Assembly: GCF_006381105.1 (NCBI RefSeq)
Contig: NZ_VDET01000001.1
Location: forward strand, 62,001 to 126,000
DNA from: Flavicella sediminum
Lineage (GTDB): Bacteria > Bacteroidota > Bacteroidia > Flavobacteriales > Flavobacteriaceae
Direction of reading: 5' to 3'
DNA length: 64,000 nt
A model generated the notes under the pieces. That model was not told the DNA's origin. It searched no databases and saw only the letters and a list, made by a program, of their open reading frames with translations. Below, in pieces: positions 28,206-36,283 of this stretch. Positions within the stretch are counted from its first letter, which is position 1. Every line of letters begins with the position of its first letter. The translations under genes were made by a program, and so were the position numbers.

Positions 28206-30242
28206 ATGAAAAAAACAGGTACCACTTTTAATTATACGATTGGAAAAATCGGATTCTTTTGTCTATTCTTTTTTGGTGTTTCAGGTTCAGCGCAGATAAC
28301 AGTCAACTCATTGGCACAATTTCGAGTGGCAGTTCAAAACAGCAATCAAATGATTATTTTGCAAGCAGGAGAATATCAACTTAACGATTTGCCTAGCGGG
28401 TCAAGAGTTATTAATTGTACAGGTTCTGGGAATACGATTGATTTAACCGGAGTTCGCATAAAAACCTTAGTAGGTTCTATACGTGAAGTTTATTTTATTA
28501 TTTCAGGAGATTCGAATGTACTAAAAAATGGTGCAATTGAAGATTACTATCAAAGTGGTTTAGGAGAAGTCACGGATTTCAGTGCTTACAATCATGATCG
28601 AAATAATTTGGCCTATGGGTTAAAAGGAGATCCTGTGATGTCAATTACCGGAAACGGGAATTTAGTAGACGGCCTTGAAATGACGATTAAAGGTTCTTTT
28701 CCTTATGGGTATGGAAGTCAGTATGGAATAGGTTCGACAAACACTTTTGGTTTAAGCAAGCGTTGTGGAATTCTTATCACAGGAAAAGCTGGTGGAGGTG
28801 TTGGAAATACATTGGATCATATCACCATGTACCATCATGCTTTTGGGCATGGTATTTTTATGCAAAATAATGCGACTGAAACCACCATCAAAAATTCTTA
28901 TATAGAAGGTCGCATGCGGCTGAGCGATGACATGTATAATGATACAGAAACCTACGATTTACCATATATTACAGGCTATCGTTTTCCTTCAGGGGATAAT
29001 TGGAGAGATATTCCTTTTGCAGAATCCTATCCAATTCCTTACGATGTTATGTATCCGCTTTCCGAAGATGGAATTCGATCTTACAATGGTTCAGGAAGTG
29101 TTCTTGTTGAAAACTGTATTGTAAAACAAATGCGAGGAGGAATTCGATTGTATTTAGCATCAAGTGCTACAGTAACAAATACAAAAGCCATAGATTGTGG
29201 AGCTACCAATTTTAACATGCCTAATAACGGAACAATTACGGGGTCTAGTGGAAATTTTTCGTATGCACCCTTAAGTGATTTTCGATTAAGTCGCTCTCGT
29301 CAAAATATTGAAATGACTATTTTACCATCGCCCAACGCCGTTGGTCCCCATAACTTGGCAGATATTTTAGGAAACGATCATCATATTATTTTTCATAGAG
29401 CTGATGGTCCGTTGGATACAGAAGAAACACGTGTAATTGTCGTGTCTGGCGATAATTCTACCATTGTAAATGAAACGGAATATGCCATTGTTTTGGAAGC
29501 TTCGGCAAGTGGGAATACCATTAGCAGTTGTGGACCCGTAACAGACAATGGATCTAATAATACAATTTTAGATTGTGATGCGAAGCCAAATGTATGTGGT
29601 GATTACGACGCTTTTACAGTAATTCAAGCAGCCGATTTTTGTAGCCAATCAGGTATTCAAAAGGTAGGCGTAAATAATGTTGGATATGTAAATGCTGGGG
29701 ATTGGGTAAAATATGAGAATGTTGACTTTGGAGGAGGTGTAAACTCAATAGAAATTTCTGCATCAAGTGGCAAAACAGGGGGTACTATTGAAATAAGAAC
29801 CGAAAGTCGTACCGGAACTCTTATAGGTACAGTTAATGTTCCAGGAACAGGGTCTTTTACTTCATGGCGAACTTTTAAAACTAGTGTTTCTGTAACAGCA
29901 GGAAAACAAGATGTCTACTTAATTTTCACAGGAGGAAGTGGTTATTTATTAGATGTAGATTGGTTGCAATTCTCTTCCTCAAACTTAAGTGTTTGGAAGG
30001 CTGATTTGGAGGAATCCAATACTTCATTTTTGTACCCCAATCCGGTCAGTGCCAGTACAACGATCCAAAGTTCTAAAGATTCAATTTTAAAAATTTATGA
30101 CCTACAAGGAAATAAAATTTTTACTGAGGCTATTTCAACAAATAACGAACGGGTCGATTTAAGTAGTTTACAAACCGGTATTTATTTTGCTGAAGTCCAT
30201 TCCGATACGGCAAGGAAAGTAATTAAGTTGGTCAAGGAATAA
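28206..30242 (+). CDS. Beta-helix protein with CBM6 and T9SS tail
   Basis: 678 residues, starting 4 bp after the sulfatase stop. Order: signal peptide ending GSAQ, beta-helix domain (about 30-450, with GSFPYGYGSQYGIG and HHAFGHGIFMQNN matching positions in the other two beta-helix proteins), CBM6-like module (about 463-592, VIQAADFCSQSG...NVGYVNAGDWVKYENVDF) and T9SS sorting tail (about 610-678, SFLYPNPVSASTTI to KLVKE). It is the most divergent of the three beta-helix paralogues. CBM6 modules bind beta-linked glycans at chain ends or clefts. The tail predicts surface display. The catalytic activity remains unassigned; a lyase on the polymer backbone is a reasonable guess. Confidence 0.8.
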   Translation: MKKTGTTFNYTIGKIGFFCLFFFGVSGSAQITVNSLAQFRVAVQNSNQMIILQAGEYQLNDLPSGSRVINCTGSGNTIDLTGVRIKTLVGSIREVYFIISGDSNVLKNGAIEDYYQSGLGEVTDFSAYNHDRNNLAYGLKGDPVMSITGNGNLVDGLEMTIKGSFPYGYGSQYGIGSTNTFGLSKRCGILITGKAGGGVGNTLDHITMYHHAFGHGIFMQNNATETTIKNSYIEGRMRLSDDMYNDTETYDLPYITGYRFPSGDNWRDIPFAESYPIPYDVMYPLSEDGIRSYNGSGSVLVENCIVKQMRGGIRLYLASSATVTNTKAIDCGATNFNMPNNGTITGSSGNFSYAPLSDFRLSRSRQNIEMTILPSPNAVGPHNLADILGNDHHIIFHRADGPLDTEETRVIVVSGDNSTIVNETEYAIVLEASASGNTISSCGPVTDNGSNNTILDCDAKPNVCGDYDAFTVIQAADFCSQSGIQKVGVNNVGYVNAGDWVKYENVDFGGGVNSIEISASSGKTGGTIEIRTESRTGTLIGTVNVPGTGSFTSWRTFKTSVSVTAGKQDVYLIFTGGSGYLLDVDWLQFSSSNLSVWKADLEESNTSFLYPNPVSASTTIQSSKDSILKIYDLQGNKIFTEAISTNNERVDLSSLQTGIYFAEVHSDTARKVIKLVKE

Positions 30243-30410
30243 TTGGAAGTCTACATTTAGCCAAGGAAAAATTAATTAGGTTGTTCTTCAAATAAAAACT
30301 GAAGTTAAGTGCTTTGACCTTGACGATTAAAATAGAGTAGCTCTTCTTCATTTTTGAAAAATAGCACCAATTAAAATACAAGAGCACTTATTTCGTGTTA
30401 AAAACAAGTC
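30243..30410. other. Intergenic stretch with no recognised feature
   Basis: The first part of the 510-bp gap between 30242 and 30753. I see no operator copy, no convincing hairpin and no coding sequence here. The remainder of the gap holds a gene remnant, its terminator and operator copy 3. Confidence 0.4.
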
Positions 30411-30562
30411 ATGATTAGAATTTATTTAAGGATCATATTTTGCTTATTAAGTGCTCCGTTTATAAGTTTAATGGCACAAAGTTCCGATTACATTCAGGTG
30501 TTTATTTCGTAAAAGTTCAAACACCAAAAGGTGTATCTGTAAAGTCGATTGTGAAAAAATAA
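30411..30562 (+). pseudogene. Collapsed remnant of a secreted T9SS gene
   Basis: From the ATG at 30411 a frame encodes a typical signal peptide (MIRIYLRIIF... to SLMAQ) and stops at 30510-30512 after 33 codons. Overlapping in another frame, 30494-30562 encodes the end of a T9SS sorting tail (SGVYFVKVQTPKG, then VKSIVKK and stop), very like the C terminus of the LRR protein just downstream. A signal peptide and a sorting tail with essentially nothing between, out of frame, is best explained by deletion of the whole middle of a secreted gene. Its terminator survives at 30563-30621. It could instead be a chance small peptide gene, but the tail match makes that unlikely. Confidence 0.7.
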
Positions 30563-30621
30563 TTAACCCCTTGTAATTCTTCAATATGCCTTTTTTTACA
30601 CAATTAATTGGGGGTTTTTTT
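30563..30621 (+). terminator. Terminator of the collapsed gene
   Basis: AACCCC and GGGGTT pair around a long loop, followed by TTTTTT (30615-30621). The stem is short and the loop large, so strength is uncertain; position right after the remnant's stop codon supports the call. Confidence 0.45.
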
Positions 30622-30666
30622 GCTTCCCTTGTAAATACAGGGTTTAGACAAGGAAAATGGGCATTG

Positions 30667-30693
30667 GTTTTAAGGGAATGAGTGTTAATTTAT
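30667..30693 (+). promoter_or_regulatory. Direct-repeat operator, copy 3 (LRR gene 30753)
   Basis: Cores GTTTTA (30667-30672) and ATTTAT (30688-30693), 21 bp apart; the right half-site reads GAGTGTTAATTTAT. A weak -7-like TATTTACA begins at 30718, 24 bp after the right core. The start codon is 59 bp downstream. Confidence 0.55.
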
Positions 30694-30752
30694 AGCATTC
30701 ATTTCGAGATTTCTCTTTATTTACAGTACAAACTAAACTTTTAAATATTTAT

Positions 30753-32513
30753 ATGATGAAAAAAACATTACAATTATTAATAGCACTTTTTGCCTTTACT
30801 TATGCCAGTGCTCAATCAATTTCTGGAACAATAGGAGAAGAATTTACAGTGGGGGATTATACTTTTAGGATAACAAGTCAAACTCCTAATGAAGCAGAAC
30901 TTTCAGGGAGTACTCTTGCAGATTTAAATGTGCCTGCTAATGCAGTGGATTCTTTTAACGCAACTGATTATAGTATAACTGCAATTGGAGCGAATGCTTT
31001 TGAATCAAATACGACAATAACTTCTGTAATACTTCCATCTTCAGTAGTTACCTTGAAGGCTAAGGCTTTTAATAAGGCGTCAAATTTGGTTTCTATTAAT
31101 TTAGATTATATTGTAGCAACAGAAGCTAGTGCTTTAGCTAGTTGTACATCACTTCCTAGTACAATGAATTTGCCGAAATGTGAAGATTTTGGGAATTACA
31201 CGTTTGTATTTTGTACTAACATTAATGCGGTAAATATTCCGTTAGCTACAAGAATTGGTGAAGGTGCATTGAGAGGTTCAGGAATTTTCCAAATGAACAT
31301 ACCAAGTACTGTAACTACAATTGGAGGTCAATTATTTAGAGGTTGTACTAATTTAACAGATGTTCAACTTAATTGGTTAGATCCTAATGTGGTTACGTGG
31401 GATAATACTAAGACTACTAATACTACAGTATGGAATAATATAGTACCATCAGCGGTAAAATTATATGTGCCAGTAACAACTAAAGCTACTTATGAAACTT
31501 TCTACCCTTGGTCTGATGTTACAGCAGTTAATGTTATAGAAGGATCAATTCCAGAGCCAGCTGCAGATCCTGTTGGAACTACATTTACTATTGCGGATAT
31601 TGAGTATAGAGTAACAAGTGTTGATGATTTAGAGGTAGAAGTCGCGTCTAGTACTTTAGCGGCTGTAACGGTACCAGCAACGGTTACAAAATTAGATGGG
31701 GATGCTGAGACGTATAGTGTTACTGCTATTGGAGGTAGTGCTTTTTTAGATAATACAAGCGTAACATCTGTTACACTTCCAACTTCTGTAGACGTAATTA
31801 AAGGAGATGCATTTAGTGGATGTGTGAATTTAGAAACAATCAATCTAGAAAATATTGTTACTGTTCAAACACAAAATGCGTTTTTCAACTGTCCAAAATT
31901 GACTACGGCTAATCTTGCCGCTGCAACAGAAATAGGTAATTTTGCTTTTCATGGATTTGGTGATAGTACACTTGCTACTATAAATATACCAAGTGCTGTA
32001 ACAATTGGTAAAGCTGCTTTTAGAACTTCTGAAATCTCTGCTATCAATATTCCAGAAACGGTTACTTCTATAGGAGATGTCGTATTTATGGATTGTAATT
32101 CTTTAACAAAAATTCAAGTAAATTGGACGGCTACTGAAAATATTCCCGTAATTACGGCAGGAGTGTTTACTAATTTAACACCTGCAAGTATAACCTTGTA
32201 TGTGCCTGTTGGGACGGCGGCTTTGTATGAAGCTGCAGACGTTTGGACTGATTTAACAATAGTTGAAGGAACGTTAAGTGTAACAAATGTAAATGAAGCA
32301 GACTTTAGTGTTTATCCAAATCCTACAAATGATTTGCTTACAATTACGAGTCAAATAAATATTATTGATGTGACTGTATTGAATGCAAACGGGCGTGTTG
32401 TGTTGAATAGCAATGCAATGCAATTAGACTTGTCAGCTTTAGCTCCGGGGGTTTATTTCTTGAAAATAAAAACGCAAAATGGAGTTGCTGTAAAAACAGT
32501 GATTAAAAAATAA
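30753..32513 (+). CDS. BspA-type leucine-rich-repeat surface protein with T9SS tail
   Basis: 586 residues with a signal peptide ending YASAQ (21). The body consists of two tandem modules of about 235-245 residues (about 22-265 and 275-510). Each opens with a (F)T(V/I)-type strand segment (EFTVGDYTFRITS; TFTIADIEYRVTS), continues with LRR_5 repeats (AIGANAFESNTTITSVILPSSV, SINLDYIV and similar) and closes with LYVPV..KATYE...VIEGSIP. A T9SS tail follows (about 515-586, DFSVYPNPTNDLL to TVIKK). BspA-like LRRs are protein- or glycan-binding surfaces; no enzyme domain is present. A second gene (53756) and a lyase fusion (55875) carry the same module. It has its own operator and terminator, so it is a monocistronic unit. 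Adhesin or glycan-binding role is inferred. Confidence 0.88.
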   Translation: MMKKTLQLLIALFAFTYASAQSISGTIGEEFTVGDYTFRITSQTPNEAELSGSTLADLNVPANAVDSFNATDYSITAIGANAFESNTTITSVILPSSVVTLKAKAFNKASNLVSINLDYIVATEASALASCTSLPSTMNLPKCEDFGNYTFVFCTNINAVNIPLATRIGEGALRGSGIFQMNIPSTVTTIGGQLFRGCTNLTDVQLNWLDPNVVTWDNTKTTNTTVWNNIVPSAVKLYVPVTTKATYETFYPWSDVTAVNVIEGSIPEPAADPVGTTFTIADIEYRVTSVDDLEVEVASSTLAAVTVPATVTKLDGDAETYSVTAIGGSAFLDNTSVTSVTLPTSVDVIKGDAFSGCVNLETINLENIVTVQTQNAFFNCPKLTTANLAAATEIGNFAFHGFGDSTLATINIPSAVTIGKAAFRTSEISAINIPETVTSIGDVVFMDCNSLTKIQVNWTATENIPVITAGVFTNLTPASITLYVPVGTAALYEAADVWTDLTIVEGTLSVTNVNEADFSVYPNPTNDLLTITSQINIIDVTVLNANGRVVLNSNAMQLDLSALAPGVYFLKIKTQNGVAVKTVIKK

Positions 32514-32536
32514 ATTCAACTTTATTAGTTATAATA

Positions 32537-32569
32537 AAACCGATACAATTCTTTGTATCGGTTTTTTTT
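32537..32569 (+). terminator. Strong rho-independent terminator after LRR gene
   Basis: Perfect 10-bp stem ACCGATACAA / TTGTATCGGT with a TTCT-type loop and an eight-T run. Confidence 0.92.
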
Positions 32570-32638
32570 ATGAATATTTTTAGGGGCGAAACAGAATGTG
32601 TAGCTGTATTTGCTCGTAAATAGGCAATAAGAAGCATA

Positions 32639-32665
32639 GTTTATGTTTTTTGAATGATAAATTCA
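32639..32665 (+). promoter_or_regulatory. Direct-repeat operator, copy 4 (sulfatase unit 32754)
   Basis: Both half-sites have the full GANNNATA flank: GAAGCATAGTTTAT (core 32639-32644) and GAATGATAAATTCA (core 32660-32665), 21 bp apart. A -7-like TAATTTCG (one mismatch) lies at 32688-32695, 22 bp after the right core. The start codon is 88 bp after the right core. Confidence 0.7.
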
Positions 32666-32753
32666 AATTCTTAAACTGAAAAAGGAATAATTTCGTAGAA
32701 GGTTTAAATAAGTATTCAAGAATATAAATAGTAATAAAATAAGAGTCAAGTTT

Positions 32754-34217
32754 ATGAAAGTATTTAAAATTGCAATTTTGGTAGCTGCTTCAATTTTAGT
32801 TAGCTGCAAAGAGTCTGATAAAAAAATAGCGAAAAAAAAGAAACCAAATTTTTTGTTCGTTTTAGTGGATGATCAATCTCCATTCGATTTAAAAACGTAT
32901 GATCCAAATTCAATTTTAGAAACGCCAACGATCAGTAAGTTGGCTCAAGAAGGAATTGTTGTTGAGCAAGCACGACATATGGGGTCTATGAATGGTGCGG
33001 TTTGTACACCTTCAAGACATATGATTATGAGCGGACGTTCCTTGTGGCATTTGCCTCCAAGTGCATTGTTTCAAAAACAAATAGATCCACATGAAATAGA
33101 TACGCAAACAATTGGTGCTGTATTTAATGAGGCAGGTTATAAAACCATGCGTACCTGTAAAAAAGGAAATTCTTATCCAGGTGCAAACAAGCAATTTACG
33201 GTGGTAAAAGATGCGACAAAACGCGGAGGAACGGAAGAGTCTGGGAGTGCTTGGCATGCAAAACAAGTTTTAGAATATTTGGGAGATCGAGAAGAGGCAA
33301 AAGAAGCAGATCCGTTTTTTATTTATTTTGGGTTTTCACATCCACATGACACACGAAATGGAACACCAGAATTGTTAGCAAAGTATGGAGCTACAAATCA
33401 TAAAGACAAGAATAGTCTACCTCCTGCAAATGAAAAACAACCTGTACTTCAAGACAATTATTTGAACAAGCATCCTTTTCATCATGGACATCCAAATTTA
33501 AGAGATGAAGAGCGTGTAAGTGGTGTTTGGAAAAATAGAGATGAGCAATCAATTAGAAATGAGTTGGGTAGAGAATACGCTTGTTCTGAAAATATAGACA
33601 TTCAATTGGGTAAAGTTCTTGCCAAATTGGAGGCTATGGGAGAATTAGATAATACTTATATTATTTATACTTCAGATCATGGTATGTCTATAGGAAGACA
33701 TGGTTTAATGGGAAAACAAAATTTGTATGAGCATACTTGGAGAGTACCATTTATTATAAAAGGGCCTGGGATATCAGCTGGTAAACGTGTAAAAGGAAAT
33801 ATTTATTTGTTGGATGTACTACCTACCTTATGTGATTTGGCAGGTATAAAGGCTCCTGATGCTGTGGATGGAAAAAGCTTTAATCCTGTGTTAAAAGGAG
33901 AAAAAGAAGTTGTTAGAGATGTTATGTATGGTGTGTATGCAGGTGGAACTAAACCAGGAATGCGTACAGTAAAAAAAGGGGATTGGAAATTAATAAAATA
34001 CGACGTATTGGATGGTGCGGTTAGAGAAACACAATTGTTTAATTTAGCTAAAAATCCGAACGAATATTTACCTGAACATAATAAGGCTGGTGAAATGGAA
34101 ACTGATTTGGCTGAAAATCCAAAATATGCCGATAAATTAGCTGAAATGGAGGCCTTGCTATTAGAGCAGATGGTAGAAAATAATGATCCGTACCGACTTT
34201 GGGATCAAAAAAAATAA
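32754..34217 (+). CDS. S1-type sulfatase lipoprotein (CTPSR)
   Basis: 487 residues; lipobox LVSC gives a lipidated Cys18, followed by a Lys-rich linker (KKIAKKKKPN). The core has NFLFVLVDDQSP, the formylglycine site CTPSR with Cys84 followed by HMIMSGRS, and the late metal-binding segment TSDHGMSIGRHG. Choline- or iduronate-2-sulfatase-like proteins share this general pattern; the precise subfamily and regiospecificity cannot be read here. The Pro-poor FDLKTYDPNS stretch after DDQ is a distinctive N-terminal loop. It heads a two-sulfatase unit behind an operator copy, with 80 bp to the second sulfatase. Confidence 0.93.
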   Translation: MKVFKIAILVAASILVSCKESDKKIAKKKKPNFLFVLVDDQSPFDLKTYDPNSILETPTISKLAQEGIVVEQARHMGSMNGAVCTPSRHMIMSGRSLWHLPPSALFQKQIDPHEIDTQTIGAVFNEAGYKTMRTCKKGNSYPGANKQFTVVKDATKRGGTEESGSAWHAKQVLEYLGDREEAKEADPFFIYFGFSHPHDTRNGTPELLAKYGATNHKDKNSLPPANEKQPVLQDNYLNKHPFHHGHPNLRDEERVSGVWKNRDEQSIRNELGREYACSENIDIQLGKVLAKLEAMGELDNTYIIYTSDHGMSIGRHGLMGKQNLYEHTWRVPFIIKGPGISAGKRVKGNIYLLDVLPTLCDLAGIKAPDAVDGKSFNPVLKGEKEVVRDVMYGVYAGGTKPGMRTVKKGDWKLIKYDVLDGAVRETQLFNLAKNPNEYLPEHNKAGEMETDLAENPKYADKLAEMEALLLEQMVENNDPYRLWDQKK

Positions 34218-34297
34218 AAGTCTTTCATTACAGATTGAAATGATTGAGTCAGTCGTTATATAGTAGCGGCTGATTTTAAATTAATAAGAATAAGACC

Positions 34298-35866
34298 ATG
34301 AAAATAGAAAAAGGATTTTATCAATTTTTATCGCTATCGTTAAGTTGTATTTTGTTTGTTTTTTGTTCTCTTTTAGGGAATTCTCAAACAAGAAAACCTA
34401 ATATCATCATCATTTATACAGATGATCAAGGCTATGGAGATGTCAGTGCACTCAATCCTGATGCTAAATTTAAAACACCAAATATGGATCGGTTGGCCAA
34501 TGAAGGAATGGTGTTTACCGATGGACATAGTAGTGATGCTGTTTGTACTCCTTCAAGATATAGTTTGTTAACAGGTCGCTATAGCTGGAGAACTTCTTTG
34601 AAAAAAGGAGTTATTGGTGCAGATGGACCTTGCTTGATTGAAAAAGGCAGAACAACAATTGCTTCGCTGTTAAAAACCAAAGGCTATGCCACGGCCATGA
34701 TTGGAAAATGGCATTTGCAAATGGAATTTGAAGGGGAGAAAGGAAAAGGTAGAGACTGGTCGAAACCTTTTACCGACGGACCCATAGAAAAAGGTTTCGA
34801 TTATTTTTTTGGTATTCCTGCTTCTATGAATTTTGGGGTTTTGACATATTTAGAAAATGATAAGGTATTAGATCCTCCTGTTTTATTTACAAAAAAGAAA
34901 ATGGATGTCACTCCTAGAACCTACAGAATGACACCTCCTTATAAAAAAGAAATAGCCAAAGGACATGTTGAGGTAGCGCCTTCTTTTAATGATGAATTGG
35001 TGCTGGAAACGTTTGCTAATAAGGCCGTTGCCTATATTCAAGAATCTGTAACAGAAGAAAAAAAGGACCAACCGTTCTTTTTATATTTACCGTTAACAAG
35101 TCCGCACTTGCCACATTGTACACATCCAGATTTTCAAGGAAAAAGTAATTGCGGTAATTATGGTGATTTTATGCAAGAGACAGATTTTCGCATAGGTCAG
35201 GTTTTAAATGCTTTAAAAGAAAATGGTTTAGAAGAAAATACCTTGGTTATTTTTTCTTCAGACAATGGGGCAGAAAGTAATTATAAGTACCAAAAGGATA
35301 CTTATCAGCATTATAGTTGTATGAATTTTAAAGGCGGGAAAAGAGATATTTACGAAGGTGGACATAGAGTCCCTTTTTTAATGCGTTGGCCTAAAGTAAT
35401 TAAAGCGGGTTCAAAAGTAAACGATCCGGTTTGTCAATCGGATTATTTAGCTACGATAGCTGCTATTGTAGGCACTGAACTTGCCGATACAGAAGGCGAA
35501 GATAGTTATAGTTTGTATGCCATGATGAAGGGAGAAGATGCCGCAATGAATAGAGCTGTAATTCACCATTCTTTTACAGGACATTTTGCCATCAGAGAAG
35601 GGAAATGGAAGTTGAATATGCTAAGAGGTTCTGGTGGGTCTTTAAAACCTGTGGTGCTAACACCAAAAGCAGGAGAAGCCTTGTATGAATTGTACGATAT
35701 AGAAAAGGATCCTGGGGAAACTGAAAATTTGTATTTTAAATATCCAAAAATTGTTCAAGATTTAACCCAAAAAATCACCGAGATTGTGAAAAACGGAAGA
35801 TCGACAGAGGGGGAGCCTCAATCGTATATAAAAGAACATTGGAAACAATTGACTTGGATGCAATAA
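34298..35866 (+). CDS. Arylsulfatase A/GALNS-like S1 sulfatase (CTPSR)
   Basis: 522 residues with a signal peptide ending GNSQ (about 31). Core motifs: NIIIIYTDDQGYGDVS, CTPSR with Cys83 followed by YSLLTGRYSWR, GKWHLQ, SPHLPH and SSDNGAES. The SLLTGRYSWRTSLKKGVIG stretch resembles arylsulfatase A/N-acetylgalactosamine-6-sulfatase-type enzymes, which remove sulfate from 6-position or related esters of galactose-type sugars; that is a hint, not proof, of specificity. No lipobox or T9SS tail is seen, so it is probably soluble in the periplasm. It ends its unit; a clear terminator follows at 35973. Confidence 0.93.
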   Translation: MKIEKGFYQFLSLSLSCILFVFCSLLGNSQTRKPNIIIIYTDDQGYGDVSALNPDAKFKTPNMDRLANEGMVFTDGHSSDAVCTPSRYSLLTGRYSWRTSLKKGVIGADGPCLIEKGRTTIASLLKTKGYATAMIGKWHLQMEFEGEKGKGRDWSKPFTDGPIEKGFDYFFGIPASMNFGVLTYLENDKVLDPPVLFTKKKMDVTPRTYRMTPPYKKEIAKGHVEVAPSFNDELVLETFANKAVAYIQESVTEEKKDQPFFLYLPLTSPHLPHCTHPDFQGKSNCGNYGDFMQETDFRIGQVLNALKENGLEENTLVIFSSDNGAESNYKYQKDTYQHYSCMNFKGGKRDIYEGGHRVPFLMRWPKVIKAGSKVNDPVCQSDYLATIAAIVGTELADTEGEDSYSLYAMMKGEDAAMNRAVIHHSFTGHFAIREGKWKLNMLRGSGGSLKPVVLTPKAGEALYELYDIEKDPGETENLYFKYPKIVQDLTQKITEIVKNGRSTEGEPQSYIKEHWKQLTWMQ

Positions 35867-35972
35867 CAAGCTTGATAAACGTAAAAAATACATCTTTTTT
35901 GAGTACTGTTAGAAATAGCTTAATTTTAGCTCATTTTATTTAAGACAGGAAGTGACTAGTTGTTTCAGAATA

Positions 35973-36007
35973 AAAAAGCATTATAATTTTATAATGCTTT
36001 TTTTTAT
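35973..36007 (+). terminator. Rho-independent terminator after sulfatase pair
   Basis: AAAGCATTATAA / TTATAATGCTTT stem with an eight-base T-run. It lies in the 417-bp gap 35867-36283, which otherwise holds operator copy 5 and an AT-rich leader; no gene is seen there. Confidence 0.9.
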
Positions 36008-36118
36008 TTCAAATTTTTAAAACAATTATTGTTAAAATTTTTACAAAAAAAATGAAAGTTTTTGGGTTTTTATGGTTTTCCTGTGTTTTCGGGGGGTAAG
36101 CTGCTATAAAGGGTCATA

Positions 36119-36145
36119 TTTTATGTTGAATGAGTACTAATTTAT
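36119..36145 (+). promoter_or_regulatory. Direct-repeat operator, copy 5 (SusCD operon)
   Basis: Cores TTTTAT (36119-36124, preceded by CATA) and ATTTAT (36140-36145, in GAGTACTAATTTAT), 21 bp apart. A weak -7-like TAAAATTA starts at 36168, 22 bp after the right core. The leader to the first gene is the longest of the nine (138 bp from the core). Confidence 0.65.
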
Positions 36146-36283
36146 ACACTTATGTTAAGGTTTTAGTTAAAATTACATAACCAAAAATCACTTAAAGAAT
36201 AAATTAAAAATACAACCTATGACCAAATGAAAAAACAACTAAACTTTTTAAAAATCACTAATTAATTACAATATTATTAAATT

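Noticed and set aside
34218-34297. Imperfect hairpin (GTCAGTCG / CGGCTGAT) between the two sulfatases
   Set aside because: Mismatched stem and short T-run; the next gene has no operator or promoter of its own, so the two are treated as one unit.
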